Position numbers and translations under genes: made by a program. Below the pieces are notes generated by a model. The model had not been told where the DNA came from. It did no database searches and saw nothing but the letters and a program-made list of their open reading frames with translations. This document shows, piece by piece, positions 45,085-54,018 of a stretch of DNA of 59,748 nt. How positions within the stretch are numbered: the stretch's first letter is position 1; every line of letters begins with the position of its first letter. This DNA comes from Fibrobacter succinogenes (GTDB lineage: Bacteria; Fibrobacterota; Fibrobacteria; Fibrobacterales; Fibrobacteraceae): NCBI GenBank assembly GCA_902776765.1, contig CACYRP010000039.1:1-59748 (forward strand). Reading direction: 5' to 3'.

Positions 45085-46072
45085 AATCGCACCTCACGTC
45101 ACGATCGCCGACAATGCGGAGATTCTGGGTATTCTTCTTGCAGTCCGGGCATGCCTTGCTGCAACGCGGAGCGAAGCGGCAGCCCACAATCTTGTTCTTG
45201 AGGCTCGGAGGAGCACCTTCGATAGCCACCGGATGGCGACCACGCTGGGAAGCTTCGGTACTGAGCATAGCGCCCATGAGAGCCTGCGTATACGGATGAC
45301 GCGGATCCTTGACGACCTGTTCTGCCGTACCCTTTTCGACGATTTCGCCGGCGTACATGATGGCGATGTTGTCTGCCACATGGTAGAGGAGCGGAAGTTC
45401 GTGGGTAATGAAGATCATCGTCGAGAAAATGCCCTTGTCGAGCAAATCGAAAATCATCTTGATCACTTCCTTCTGCGTGGAAACGTCCAAAGCAGAAGTC
45501 GGTTCGTCAGCAATCACCATCTGCGGGTTCAAGAGCGTGGAGATACCGATCACGGAACGCTGGCGTTCACCTGCAGTAAGCTGGATCGGATAGGAGTTCA
45601 ACACGCGCTTTGTGTCCATGCCGAACAAGTCGAAGCGTTCGCAAAGGCGATCGTAGATTTCCTTCATGTCGAGCTGCTTGCCCGGCTGCTGGTGAGCCGC
45701 AATCACGTCGGCTGCGATATCCTTGATCTTACGAACCGGGTTCAAGGCGTTGAATGCGCCCTGCGGAATCATGGAAACCTTCTGAGCGAGAACGTTTGCA
45801 CGAACGTCTTCGATGCTGCGGTTCATGAGGGATTCCATATGGTCACCGCTCTTGACGCGAACATCACCCGTTTCCGGATAAAGCGGCGGAATGCACATAC
45901 CCATAAGGCCAGAAACGAGCGTGGACTTACCGCAACCCGATTCACCGGCGATACCGAGAATTTCCCCCTGCTTCATGGAGAAGGACACGTCTGTAACAGC
46001 GTGAGTCTTGTCTCCAAAACGGCCGAGGTAATAAAGACCCAAGTGGTCAACTTCAAAAACATTATCAGACAT
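45074..46072 (-). CDS. oppD: Opp-type ABC transporter ATPase (OppD-like)
   Basis: 332 residues. Walker A GESGCGKST; Walker B VIADEPTSALD; switch His in ITHE. The signature reads LTAGERQR instead of LSGGQ/LSGGMRQR, an unusual variant. The C-terminal Cys-rich segment (GCRFAPRCSKACPDCKKN) is the typical OppD/DppD iron-sulfur-like motif. Pairs with OppF to drive the OppB-OppC channel. Confidence 0.9.
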   Translation of the reverse strand: MSDNVFEVDHLGLYYLGRFGDKTHAVTDVSFSMKQGEILGIAGESGCGKSTLVSGLMGMCIPPLYPETGDVRVKSGDHMESLMNRSIEDVRANVLAQKVSMIPQGAFNALNPVRKIKDIAADVIAAHQQPGKQLDMKEIYDRLCERFDLFGMDTKRVLNSYPIQLTAGERQRSVIGISTLLNPQMVIADEPTSALDVSTQKEVIKMIFDLLDKGIFSTMIFITHELPLLYHVADNIAIMYAGEIVEKGTAEQVVKDPRHPYTQALMGAMLSTEASQRGRHPVAIEGAPPSLKNKIVGCRFAPRCSKACPDCKKNTQNLRIVGDRDVRCDYAK

Positions 46073-46082
46073 TTTTTACCTC

Positions 46083-46928
46083 TTACTTGCGCAGACGCGG
46101 GTTGAAGACGCCTTCCATGGAAGTATTGATCAGATAGAGAGCAAACACCGTGAGGGTAACGACAATCGTTGCCGGGATGAATGCAATCCAAATGGAGTCG
46201 GAGAGAGCACCGTTGTCCTTAGCCTGGTTCAAGATGATACCAAGGCTGGTGGAATCGACAGGGCCAAGACCGATCATGGAGATGGAAGCTTCGGAAAGGA
46301 TACCGGAGGACACCTGCATGATGAACACCATGAACACGTACGAGAGCAAGTACGGAAGCACATGCTTGATCACAATCGTGAGTGTCGATGCACCGTTGAT
46401 GCGGGCAAGGGCGATGTGGTCGCGGCTACGGAGAGAAGATGCCTGGGCACGAACGGCACGGGCAGACCAGCTCCAAGCGGTAAGACCGATGATGAGACCA
46501 ATCAAAGTGAGGGAACGGCCATCCTTAACAGCGGAGCTGATAAGAACGAGGATCACGAACTGCGGAATCACGATGAAGATGTTGGTGAGCATGTTGAGCA
46601 CTTCATCAACCCAGCCACCGCGGAAACCGCCGAACAAACCGATAAGCACACCAATCGTCGTTGCAATGATACCAGCCACAAAGCCCACGTAGAGAGAGCT
46701 ACGGAGACCGGCAATCAAGAGAGACACATAGTCACGGCCAAGGTGGTCGGTGCCAAGCCAGTGAGCAGAGCTAGAGCCTGCATAGGGGCCTGCGACGATG
46801 TCACGAGCGTGAGTATCAACGTTGTAGAACAAAGGTCCAAAGATGGCGATGAGGAGCGTGAGCACGAAGATGGACACGCCAATCACGAACATCGGGGACT
46901 TGAGAAGGTTTCTTAAAAGCTTACCCAT
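46083..46928 (-). CDS. oppC: Opp-type ABC permease (OppC-like)
   Basis: 281 residues, six hydrophobic segments. HWLGTDHLGRDYVSLLIAGLRSSLYVGFVAG is the standard OppC start. The EAA loop RAVRAQASSLRSRDHIALARINGAS lies at about 155-180. Appears complete, with a start codon 2 bases after the original oppB stop at 46931. Confidence 0.9.
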   Translation of the reverse strand: MGKLLRNLLKSPMFVIGVSIFVLTLLIAIFGPLFYNVDTHARDIVAGPYAGSSSAHWLGTDHLGRDYVSLLIAGLRSSLYVGFVAGIIATTIGVLIGLFGGFRGGWVDEVLNMLTNIFIVIPQFVILVLISSAVKDGRSLTLIGLIIGLTAWSWSARAVRAQASSLRSRDHIALARINGASTLTIVIKHVLPYLLSYVFMVFIMQVSSGILSEASISMIGLGPVDSTSLGIILNQAKDNGALSDSIWIAFIPATIVVTLTVFALYLINTSMEGVFNPRLRK

Positions 46929-48217
46929 GATTACTTACCTCCCATCTGGAGACCGGCCTTGACACAGAAATCATCAAGGTGCAACCCTGGATCGTTGCGT
47001 AGTCGTTCTTCTGAATGGCATTGAGCATTGCCATACCGAGACCCGGATAAGAGAAGATCATTTCGGTAATGAGAGCGCCACCCACCATGGCACCGAGGCT
47101 CTGGGCAAGGCCAGTGAGCTGCGGAAGCATAGCGTTGCGGAACACGTAGCTGATAATCTTGCCTTCGCGAAGACCGAGCCACTTTGCATACTTCATGTAA
47201 TCAGTACCGAGTTCATAGATGGACATGGAACGCATACCCGTTGCCTGGCCCGAAAGAAGAATCGGGAACACGGAGAAGAACGGGAGCACGTAGTACCAGC
47301 TGACGCTCTTGAAGCAAGACCAGCTGAACGTGAGTTCCGGAATGTCCGGACTGTAAGCGCCCATAGCCGGGAACCAGCCGAGCGTAATGGAAAAGAATGC
47401 CACCAAGAGCATACCGAACACGAAGAACGGCACACCGTTTAAGAACATGGCGCACGGGAAGAATACCTTGTCGAAAATGCCGCGCTTGTATGCAGCGAAA
47501 GCACCGAGAAGGTTACCCACGATCCAGCCGAGGAGAATCGTCGGAGCCTGGATAGCGAGCGTCCACGGGAGGGACTTCTTGATAACGTTCGTCACCGGTT
47601 CGTTGTTCTGGTAAGAGAGACCGAGGTCCCCATGGAACACCTTGCCGATGTAGCTAAAGAACTGAGACACAGCAGAAGCGAGCTTCGGGTCAGTCTTCAT
47701 GACCGGCTGATCGACCATAACGGTATCGATGCGTTCGGCCTGGACCTTTTCCATGACAGGGACTTTATCAGCAGCAACAGCCTTTGCGCCCTTCTTGCCC
47801 TTCTTAGCCTTGATTCTCTTTGCTTTCTTGGCCTTCTTGCCTTTCTGTGCGGCAGAAGACTTTTCGACAAACACCGGATTGCCAGCTTCATCGAGCTTCT
47901 GGCGTTCGACCATGATCGGTTCACCAGCTTCGTTGAAGAGCTTCACGACATTCACGACCGGTTGGCCGTTTGCGTCAAGCTTCGGAACCTTCTGCATCAC
48001 GACATTGCCGTTAGCGTCCGTTTCCGGTTCGTAAATAACATTACCTTGTTCGTCAACTTCGGCCATGCCGAAGGAAACAAGGAGTTCAGCCTTTTTCTTC
48101 TGAGCTTCAGTCGGAGAAAGGCCCTTACCGGCTTGACCCATGATGATGTCAACCGGGTTGTTGTCGCCAGAACGCCTTCTGCAGGACATAACGTAGCATA
48201 GGATATTGTTTAAGCAT
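46921..48217 (-). pseudogene. oppB: Opp-type ABC permease (OppB-like), disrupted at both ends
   Basis: The natural start appears to be ATG 48217 (AGGA six bases upstream), reading MLKQYPMLRYVLQKAFW and then stopping; the rest continues in another frame at SGDNNPVDIIMGQ. In relatives these two pieces are separated by a first membrane helix of about 20 residues, which is missing. Near the end, LMISV is followed by a frame change; the original frame closes as VKAGLQMGGK with a stop two bases before oppC, and the last membrane helix is missing. Between them the central helices (LPWTLAIQAPTILLGWIVGNLLGAF to IIFSYPGLGM-like) and EAA loop are intact. A Lys/Ala-rich soluble insert (about 110-150 of the middle frame) is unusual. 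Either degraded in vivo or an assembly fault. Confidence 0.7.
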
Positions 48218-48234
48218 TTGTTGTCCTTTATCCT

Positions 48235-49944
48235 TTATTTAGCAAGCTTCAAGTTCCAAAGAGTCTTCGTGCCCGAAGCCACCCACGGAAGCTGAGCGGG
48301 AGCGTACGGGTTTTCAGCGGTCGGCCAGTTCGTCCAGACGCGGTCGCTGAATTCGTAGAACTGTTCCGGCAAGTAAACCAGCGGAATAGACGGCTGGTCT
48401 TCCATGAAGATCTTGTTGAGTTCGCGATAAGCGGTTGCGATAGAATCGGCGTTCTTCATGAGCGGGATTGCAGAAAGGAGTTTGTCCACTTCCGGACGGA
48501 AACCTTCGGTACCCGGCTGGTTGTAACGACCAATGTTTGTGCCGGCCCAAGCGCCAAGCGGCTGCCAGTCGCGGCTTGCCATGATTTCGTTGAAGCGGCT
48601 CCACGGGAGAGACGGAGTCACGTCAGCAACAGGCTTATGCATGATGAGGTCGAAGTTACCAAGACCCATAGCCGGCCAATAAGAACCGCCGTCCACGAAG
48701 CCTTCACGAATATCGATACCGGCCTTGCGCATACCTTCAACAGCGATGGTCACCATGGCTTCCCAGTCGGTCCAGCCGTTCGGGCTCGTGATGTACATCG
48801 TCGGAATCTTTTCGCCCTTGGCATTTTCCATGTGGTCGAGCGTACCGTCGCTATTCCAAACAGACTTGTAGCCTGCTTCGGAAAGCATCTGCTTTACAGT
48901 TTCAACGCGTTCCTTTTCGTCGGTGATGGTGAGCTTGACACCATACTTAGCAAGGTCTTCGTCACTGATATACTTACCTTCGAGAGCGGTCGGCATGATG
49001 AGGCCCGGCTTGATCTGGTCCGTGTAGTCGGACACAGCGAACTTGCGGAGAGCCATGTAGTCGATAGCGGTTGCAAGTGCACGGCGGAAGCGCTTGTCGT
49101 TAAGCGGTTCCTTCATTGTGTTGATGATGAGCATCGGCATTGCGCCCGGCAAGAAGTAAGGCGGTTCGTTGAGCCATGTGTGTACGCCAGCGCCAGCCTT
49201 GCGGTTGATACGCGGGTTGTGGAGAGCGGCGTTGCCCCAGTAGTCGTCACGGCGTTCAAGAATAATCTTGTTCGGGTCGGCACTGCGGAGAGCGTACGGA
49301 CCGGAAACAACCGGGTTCTGGTCCATCGGGAGTTTCTTGACTTCGTCCTTGGAACCGAGCTTTTCGATAAGCGGTTCGAACACGTGAGCAGGAACGATAC
49401 GGATGGCCTGCATCAAGTCAAGAACGGAAAGCGGGTTGTTGCGCTGTTTCTTGTTCACGAGGAATGCAATGCGTTCCACCGCACCTGCCGGTTCGGACTT
49501 AATCGTGTCGACATGAATTGCAGAAATCTGTTCGCTAGTGTTGATGGAACCCATCGTATAGATGAACTTCACGTCACGAGAAGTAACCTTTTCGCCATCG
49601 CTCCACTTTGCGGCCGGGTTCAAGTCCACAACGATGCTATCGTTGTTCTTGTTCACGAGCGTACCGAGGAGGGATTCAATTTCACCCGTCAGGGAGTTGT
49701 ACGTCAAAAGCGGTTCATACATCAAGTTGAAACGACCGCTCACCGGCCACGTCGTCATCCAGCTTTCTGCAAGGGGGTTGAACGTACCAGGAGCATCATT
49801 CTGCTGCCCAGACAAGTAGAGCGTTTCCTGACGCGGCAAAGAACCGCTGGCGAGCTCGTCTTGCGATGAGCTACCGCACCCAAAAAGTGCGCCAGTTGCC
49901 GAAAGCACCAAGGCCGTTCTAGCAATCGATTTCAGTCCAATCAT
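48235..49944 (-). CDS. oppA: Opp-type substrate-binding lipoprotein (OppA-like)
   Basis: 569 residues. Lipoprotein signal ends LFGC. SBP_bac_5 features: KWSDGEKVTSRDVKFIYTMG, NPVVSGPYALRSADPNKIILERRDDYWG, NDKRFRRALATAIDY. The region after RRDDYWGNAALHN is shorter than I expect; relatives have about 35-40 residues (HPIYK-type) before PRI..KAGVHTW. Such binding proteins take oligopeptides or, in cellulolytic and thermophilic bacteria, cello-oligosaccharides; the ligand cannot be read. AGAGGA before the ATG; TATATT promoter element upstream. Confidence 0.85.
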   Translation of the reverse strand: MIGLKSIARTALVLSATGALFGCGSSSQDELASGSLPRQETLYLSGQQNDAPGTFNPLAESWMTTWPVSGRFNLMYEPLLTYNSLTGEIESLLGTLVNKNNDSIVVDLNPAAKWSDGEKVTSRDVKFIYTMGSINTSEQISAIHVDTIKSEPAGAVERIAFLVNKKQRNNPLSVLDLMQAIRIVPAHVFEPLIEKLGSKDEVKKLPMDQNPVVSGPYALRSADPNKIILERRDDYWGNAALHNPRINRKAGAGVHTWLNEPPYFLPGAMPMLIINTMKEPLNDKRFRRALATAIDYMALRKFAVSDYTDQIKPGLIMPTALEGKYISDEDLAKYGVKLTITDEKERVETVKQMLSEAGYKSVWNSDGTLDHMENAKGEKIPTMYITSPNGWTDWEAMVTIAVEGMRKAGIDIREGFVDGGSYWPAMGLGNFDLIMHKPVADVTPSLPWSRFNEIMASRDWQPLGAWAGTNIGRYNQPGTEGFRPEVDKLLSAIPLMKNADSIATAYRELNKIFMEDQPSIPLVYLPEQFYEFSDRVWTNWPTAENPYAPAQLPWVASGTKTLWNLKLAK

Positions 49945-50175
49945 TTGAGTCCTCTTAGAATAGGGCCCACGGGGGTCCTTTAATTGAAAAATTCAAAACC
50001 TAATATAGATTATTCCTTTAAAAAATAATTTTACGACTTAGTAAAAATGCATTGACGAATTTTAAATGGGTTTCGTAATTTTTACATTTAGAAAAGTTTA
50101 CTTAAAAACGGGCTAACGTCCTTTAAACCTCATTAGTATTCATCATGCGGGCGGGGCGTCAGCGGCTACATTCGG

Positions 50176-52062
50176 TTATTCAGCGTCTTCAGCGGTTTCC
50201 GTTTCTTCGGGGGATTCACCGGCGGCGCAATATTCAGCGACTTGTTCGCGGAGCTTTGTGCCGCGGACTTTCCCGAGCAAATCAATGACGTCTTCGAACG
50301 GCGCCTCCATGAACGCCTCAGCGCTCTTATACTTCGAGAGAATCTTGACACGGGTTTCGTGACCCACGCCCGGCATCTTAAGCCATTCGACTTCGAGATC
50401 TTTCTTGCGTTTGCTGCGCTGGTACGTGATTGCAAATCGGTGCGCCTCGTCGCGGGCGTTCTGCAAAAGCTTTAGCGCGGGGCTCGTGCGGTGCAGCACA
50501 ATACTTTTGCGGTCATCCGGGAACACGATTTCTTCCAAGCGTTTCGCAAGGCCTATCAAAGGCAAATCCTTATCGTGACCGAGTTCCTTTAAAATCTGCA
50601 TTGTGGCATCGACTTGACCTTTACCGCCATCGCACACCCACAAATCGGGCATGGGGATTCCTTCGTCTTCCAGGCGACGAATGCGGCGAGTCATCACTTC
50701 GCGCATGCTTGCAAAATCGTCAACACCCGTTACAGTCTTGATGATAAACTTGCGGTAATTGCTCTTGTCGGGGCGCCCGTTCTTGAACGCCACAAGGCTT
50801 GCGACCGTGTTCGTTCCAGACAAATGAGAAATATCCACGCATTCGATGCGGAACGGAGTCTTCTTTAAACCCAAAACTTTTTGCAGTTCAAAAACGCTCG
50901 AATCGATTTCGCTATACTTCTGCACTTCGGCACGCATTTCCACAAGAATCATGTCGGCATTTGCGGCAGCGAGTTTCAGGAACCCGAGTTTCTCGCCACG
51001 CTGCGGATTTGTCAGCACAACTTTGTGATTTGTCTTCGAGGCTAGCGCCTGTTCCATCGACTCGCGCTCCGCCAAGTCTTCGGGCAAGGGCACATCCGTC
51101 GCAATTTCGCCAGGAATAAATTCCACGTCCATGTACCACTGCACCACCATCTGGCTGAAAATTTCTGTCTCGTCGTCTTCGAGTTTGCATTCCAGGCGGT
51201 AGTGGCGGCGCCCACAAAGCACACCGTTACGGTATTCGAAAATCACGGCAGCAGCCATCGTACCATTACGCTTCAGCGAAATCACATCCATGCTGAGGCT
51301 TGCATCGGACACGTCCGTTTTCTGGTGCGCACTTGTCGCCTTGAGCGCCTGAATAGCATCGCGCTTTTTCGCCGCGGTTTCGAAATCCATGCGTTCGCTC
51401 GCTTCGAGCATTTCGCGTTCCCAAAGTTCTATCAGGTCATCGCGTTTACCGCCCAAGAGCATTTGTGTCTGTGCCACTTTTTTACTGTACTCTTCGCGGG
51501 TCACAAGACCTGCGCATGGCGCCTCGCAACGGCCAATGTGGTAATTGAGGCAAGGCCGCACAGGGCGATTCAAAGGCAACTTCAATTTGCATTCGCGAAT
51601 TTTGAACAAACGCGCAGCGATATCCTGCAATTGGCGGATCATGCGGGAACTCATGTAAGGGCCGTAATACAAGCAGCCGTCTTTTTTCACGGAACGGCTC
51701 AGGAACAGCCGCGGGAACGGTTCATTCACGGAGAACGCCAAATACGGAAAGTGCTTGTCGTCTTTCAGGAGCACGTTGTACTTGGGCGTATGCTTGCGAA
51801 TCAAGTTCGCTTCGAGAATAAGCGCTTCCGTTTCGCTTTCCGTGATAATCCACTCGATGTCGCGGATGTACGGAAGCATCAAAGTTGCAGCACGGTGACC
51901 GGCATGGTCGCTCCCGTCAAAGTAGCTCGACACGCGATTTTTGAGGACCTTCGCTTTGCCGATGTAAATGATTTTCCCTTGAGCGTTCTTCATGATATAA
52001 ACCCCCGGCAAAAGAGGGAGTTCTGCCAGGCGACGCTCAATATGTTCACTTACAGGGATCAT
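50176..52062 (-). CDS. uvrC: UvrABC excinuclease subunit C
   Basis: 628 residues, usual length. GIY-YIG nuclease at about 15-95 (PGVYIMKNAQGKIIYIGKAKVLKNRVSSYF), the Cys cluster PCLNYHIGRCEAPCAG, UVR domain (MDFETAAKKRDAIQAL), the RNase H-like nuclease (IECVDISHLSGTNTVASLVAFKNG, DLWVCDGGKGQVDA), and two helix-hairpin-helix motifs at the end (MPGVGHETRVKILSKY). Makes both incisions in nucleotide excision repair. Monocistronic. Confidence 0.97.
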   Translation of the reverse strand: MIPVSEHIERRLAELPLLPGVYIMKNAQGKIIYIGKAKVLKNRVSSYFDGSDHAGHRAATLMLPYIRDIEWIITESETEALILEANLIRKHTPKYNVLLKDDKHFPYLAFSVNEPFPRLFLSRSVKKDGCLYYGPYMSSRMIRQLQDIAARLFKIRECKLKLPLNRPVRPCLNYHIGRCEAPCAGLVTREEYSKKVAQTQMLLGGKRDDLIELWEREMLEASERMDFETAAKKRDAIQALKATSAHQKTDVSDASLSMDVISLKRNGTMAAAVIFEYRNGVLCGRRHYRLECKLEDDETEIFSQMVVQWYMDVEFIPGEIATDVPLPEDLAERESMEQALASKTNHKVVLTNPQRGEKLGFLKLAAANADMILVEMRAEVQKYSEIDSSVFELQKVLGLKKTPFRIECVDISHLSGTNTVASLVAFKNGRPDKSNYRKFIIKTVTGVDDFASMREVMTRRIRRLEDEGIPMPDLWVCDGGKGQVDATMQILKELGHDKDLPLIGLAKRLEEIVFPDDRKSIVLHRTSPALKLLQNARDEAHRFAITYQRSKRKKDLEVEWLKMPGVGHETRVKILSKYKSAEAFMEAPFEDVIDLLGKVRGTKLREQVAEYCAAGESPEETETAEDAE

Positions 52063-52469
52063 GACTTTTAGAAGATAGAATTTTTATTTTGGGCGAAGCC
52101 CAAAGCTCTTATTTTATGATTTATAAAAAATATGCGCTTTTAAATATTTATGCGGGCGGGGCCCCAGCTCGGAGTTGACGCTTACGCGTTCGTGGCTGCA
52201 TTCGGTCATGAGAGTCTGCAAGCAGCCTCCCGCGACACTCATTTTGCACACTTTTGCGAAGGCCGCACGGGCCCCTCCCTGCACCCTCCCCATCCTTGGC
52301 CTACCATTCCTTAAATGATTCGCAACACATAATTTCTGTTTTTAGGGTCATGGTATTTATGAGCAAATTACAGGACTTTTTACATTTTCTAACAATCTTG
52401 CAACATCAAAATTTTATATATCTTACGTAGGTAAGTTTTGCACCCCCGACATTTTAATATGGAGATAAA
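52063..52469. other. gene-free region with repeat element before the ZapB-like gene
   Basis: Contains the repeat at 52150-52256 and an AT-rich stretch that probably holds the promoter of the coiled-coil gene (GGAGATAAA before its ATG). No RNA or protein gene seen. Confidence 0.55.
52150..52256. repeat. second dispersed repeat family, full-length copy
   Basis: Starts GCGGGCGGGGC, contains GTGGCTGCATTCGGTCATGA and ends TTTTGCACACTTTTGC. Related pieces occur at about 16960-17110, 24355-24418 and 50148-50177. Confidence 0.55.
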
Positions 52470-53372
52470 ATGAATTTTGAAAGCATGAACTTGTTGTCGC
52501 AGAAAGTGGAAGGAGTCCTTGGAACGGTCCGCGCCCTGCGTGAAGAAAACGCTAAGCTAAAGCAACTTCTCGAAGGCGCCAAGGCACAGGCCGAAAACCA
52601 AAAAAATCTGTTAGATTCTGCCAACGCAAAGATTGCTGACTGCGAAGCGGCCCTCAACGCACGCGCCAACCAAGCAGCCGCTCAGGACGAAGCCATCAAC
52701 GAAAAAAGCCGCGCTATCGATAGCCTGAACGGACAGATTAACGAAAAGAACGGCGTTATCGATTCCCTCAATGCACAGATTGCAGAAAAGAATGGAATCA
52801 TCGACGCTCTTAACGGAAAAGCCGCAGAAAAAGACAACGCCATCAATTCCCTTAACGGACAAGTTGCCGAAAAGAACAACATCATCAATTCTCTTAACGG
52901 ACAAGTCAACGAAAAGAACAGCATCATCGATTCGCTCAACGGACAAGTCAACGAAAAGAACAGCATCATTGATTCGCTCAACGGACAAGTCAACGAAAAG
53001 AATAACATCATCGATTCTCTTAACGGACAAGTCAACGAAAAGAATAGCATCATTGATTCGCTCAATGAACAGGTAAACGAAAAGAACAACATCATCGATT
53101 GCCTGAATGGTCAAGTCGCCGAAAAGAACGATATCATTGACAACCTCAATGGTCAAGTCCAGAGCCAGAGCAACGAAATTGCCGAAGCCCAGACCAAGTT
53201 CCAACAGCTCCTTGCCACCATCGAAAATGAGCTCGGCACCGAATTCAATATCAACGCGCCGGCTGAAGAACAGCCTGAAGTTCCCGCCGCTCAGCCCGAA
53301 AACAAACCGCAAGACGAAACCCCAGACCTGTTCGCGAGCAATGGAGGCTCGCAACCCGGTTTTTTCGGCTAA
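52470..53372 (+). CDS. long coiled-coil protein, ZapB-like
   Basis: 300 residues. The first 50 (LLSQKVEGVLGTVRALREENAKLKQLLEGAK) are a leucine-zipper coiled coil like ZapB-type division proteins. Residues 77-230 are eleven 14-residue repeats (consensus NEKNSIIDSLNGQV), i.e. two heptads each, a perfect coiled coil. The tail (about 245-300) is acidic and proline-rich. It stands directly before zapA, as zapB-type genes often do. Probably a cell-division scaffold; the long repeat array is unusual. E. coli ZapB has only 81 residues. Confidence 0.7.
   Translation: MNFESMNLLSQKVEGVLGTVRALREENAKLKQLLEGAKAQAENQKNLLDSANAKIADCEAALNARANQAAAQDEAINEKSRAIDSLNGQINEKNGVIDSLNAQIAEKNGIIDALNGKAAEKDNAINSLNGQVAEKNNIINSLNGQVNEKNSIIDSLNGQVNEKNSIIDSLNGQVNEKNNIIDSLNGQVNEKNSIIDSLNEQVNEKNNIIDCLNGQVAEKNDIIDNLNGQVQSQSNEIAEAQTKFQQLLATIENELGTEFNINAPAEEQPEVPAAQPENKPQDETPDLFASNGGSQPGFFG
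52698..53159 (+). repeat. eleven 42-bp (14-residue) coding repeats
   Basis: Units are highly similar in DNA from about 52,860 to 53,060; each encodes two heptads with I, L and V at core positions. Confidence 0.9.
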
Positions 53373-53417
53373 GGTGGTTGTTGGATAAAGATCCATTTGG
53401 CGTAGGAATGAAATAGT

Positions 53418-53732
53418 ATGGCAAACGAGACACTTAGATCAGTCAGCATAACCGTCGCTCAAGAACGCATCCACATCCGCACGGACCTGCCCGATACGGA
53501 CTTGAAAGAAATCGTCGATTTCATCGAAAGTCGTCTCGATAATTCCTCGAAATTTAAACTGGAAATGAAGAAGCAGCTCTGCTTGCTCGCTGTGGAACTC
53601 ACTTCCGAAATTGTCGAGCTGCGCAAGCAATTGCGCAAAGCCAAATCGTATCACGACCTGATGGATAAGGATATTAGGGAACTTTCACTCCAATTGGACG
53701 AAGCGCTCCCCAAAGCCGACAGCCAAGTTTAA
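53418..53732 (+). CDS. zapA: cell division protein ZapA
   Basis: 104 residues. SVSITVAQERIHIRTDLPDTDLKEIVDFIESRLD is the ZapA beta-alpha head (IxIxGxExxIRTD). It is followed by a helical tail with heptads (VELTSEIVELRKQLRKAK) for dimerisation. ZapA bundles FtsZ filaments at the division ring. Forty-five bases after the coiled-coil gene and before a terminator and the 6S-like RNA, a conserved order. Confidence 0.85.
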   Translation: MANETLRSVSITVAQERIHIRTDLPDTDLKEIVDFIESRLDNSSKFKLEMKKQLCLLAVELTSEIVELRKQLRKAKSYHDLMDKDIRELSLQLDEALPKADSQV

Positions 53733-53762
53733 GCCCTAAGGGATACATTTAATACACATAGC

Positions 53763-53794
53763 AAAAATCTCGATATTTTTATCGAGATTTTTTT
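53763..53794 (+). terminator. terminator after zapA
   Basis: AAAAATCTCGATA, TTTT, TATCGAGATTTTTTT. Perfect stem and T-run. Confidence 0.9.
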
Positions 53795-53806
53795 GCATTT
53801 CTCCCC

Positions 53807-53835
53807 TTGTTTTTAGTGTATAAGAAACATATATT
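53807..53835 (+). promoter_or_regulatory. promoter of the 6S-like RNA
   Basis: TTGTTT, 17-base spacer, TATATT. The expected start (about seven bases on) falls on the first G of the RNA's closing stem at 53842. Confidence 0.7.
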
Positions 53836-53841
53836 ATAAGC

Positions 53842-54007
53842 GGGCATCCCACGGATTTTACACCCGATCTAACAGGAATAAATCAGCTCGTTGCTCTTGT
53901 GGTTCAGTTTAGGCGCGCATTGACGCGAAAAACAAATCCCCGAGGCGCTGCTATCATTGTAGATAAGTAGTTTCGAGTGTTCGCACCGTAGGAGATGCCC
54001 TTTTTTT
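53842..54007 (+). ncRNA. ssrS: 6S RNA candidate
   Basis: Starts GGGCATC just after a good promoter and ends GATGCCC plus seven T. These ends pair (GGGCATC with GATGCCC, ACGG with CCGT). Further in, ACACCCGA pairs with TCGAGTGT (one mismatch) and ATCTA/TAGAT follow, giving a long rod with bulges of about 166 nt, the size and shape of 6S RNA. It lies after zapA, the classical location of ssrS. No coding frame of note. The central bubble cannot be confirmed by eye. tmRNA and SRP RNA motifs are absent. Confidence 0.6.
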
Positions 54008-54018
54008 ATGGGGAAAAA

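Noticed and set aside
48637..49869. Antisense frame over oppA
   Set aside because: No motif; oppA has a lipoprotein signal and family features.
53842..54007. tmRNA or SRP RNA as an alternative to 6S
   Set aside because: No tRNA-like ends or tag frame, and no GGAAGCAGCC-type SRP apex; length and gene order fit 6S better.
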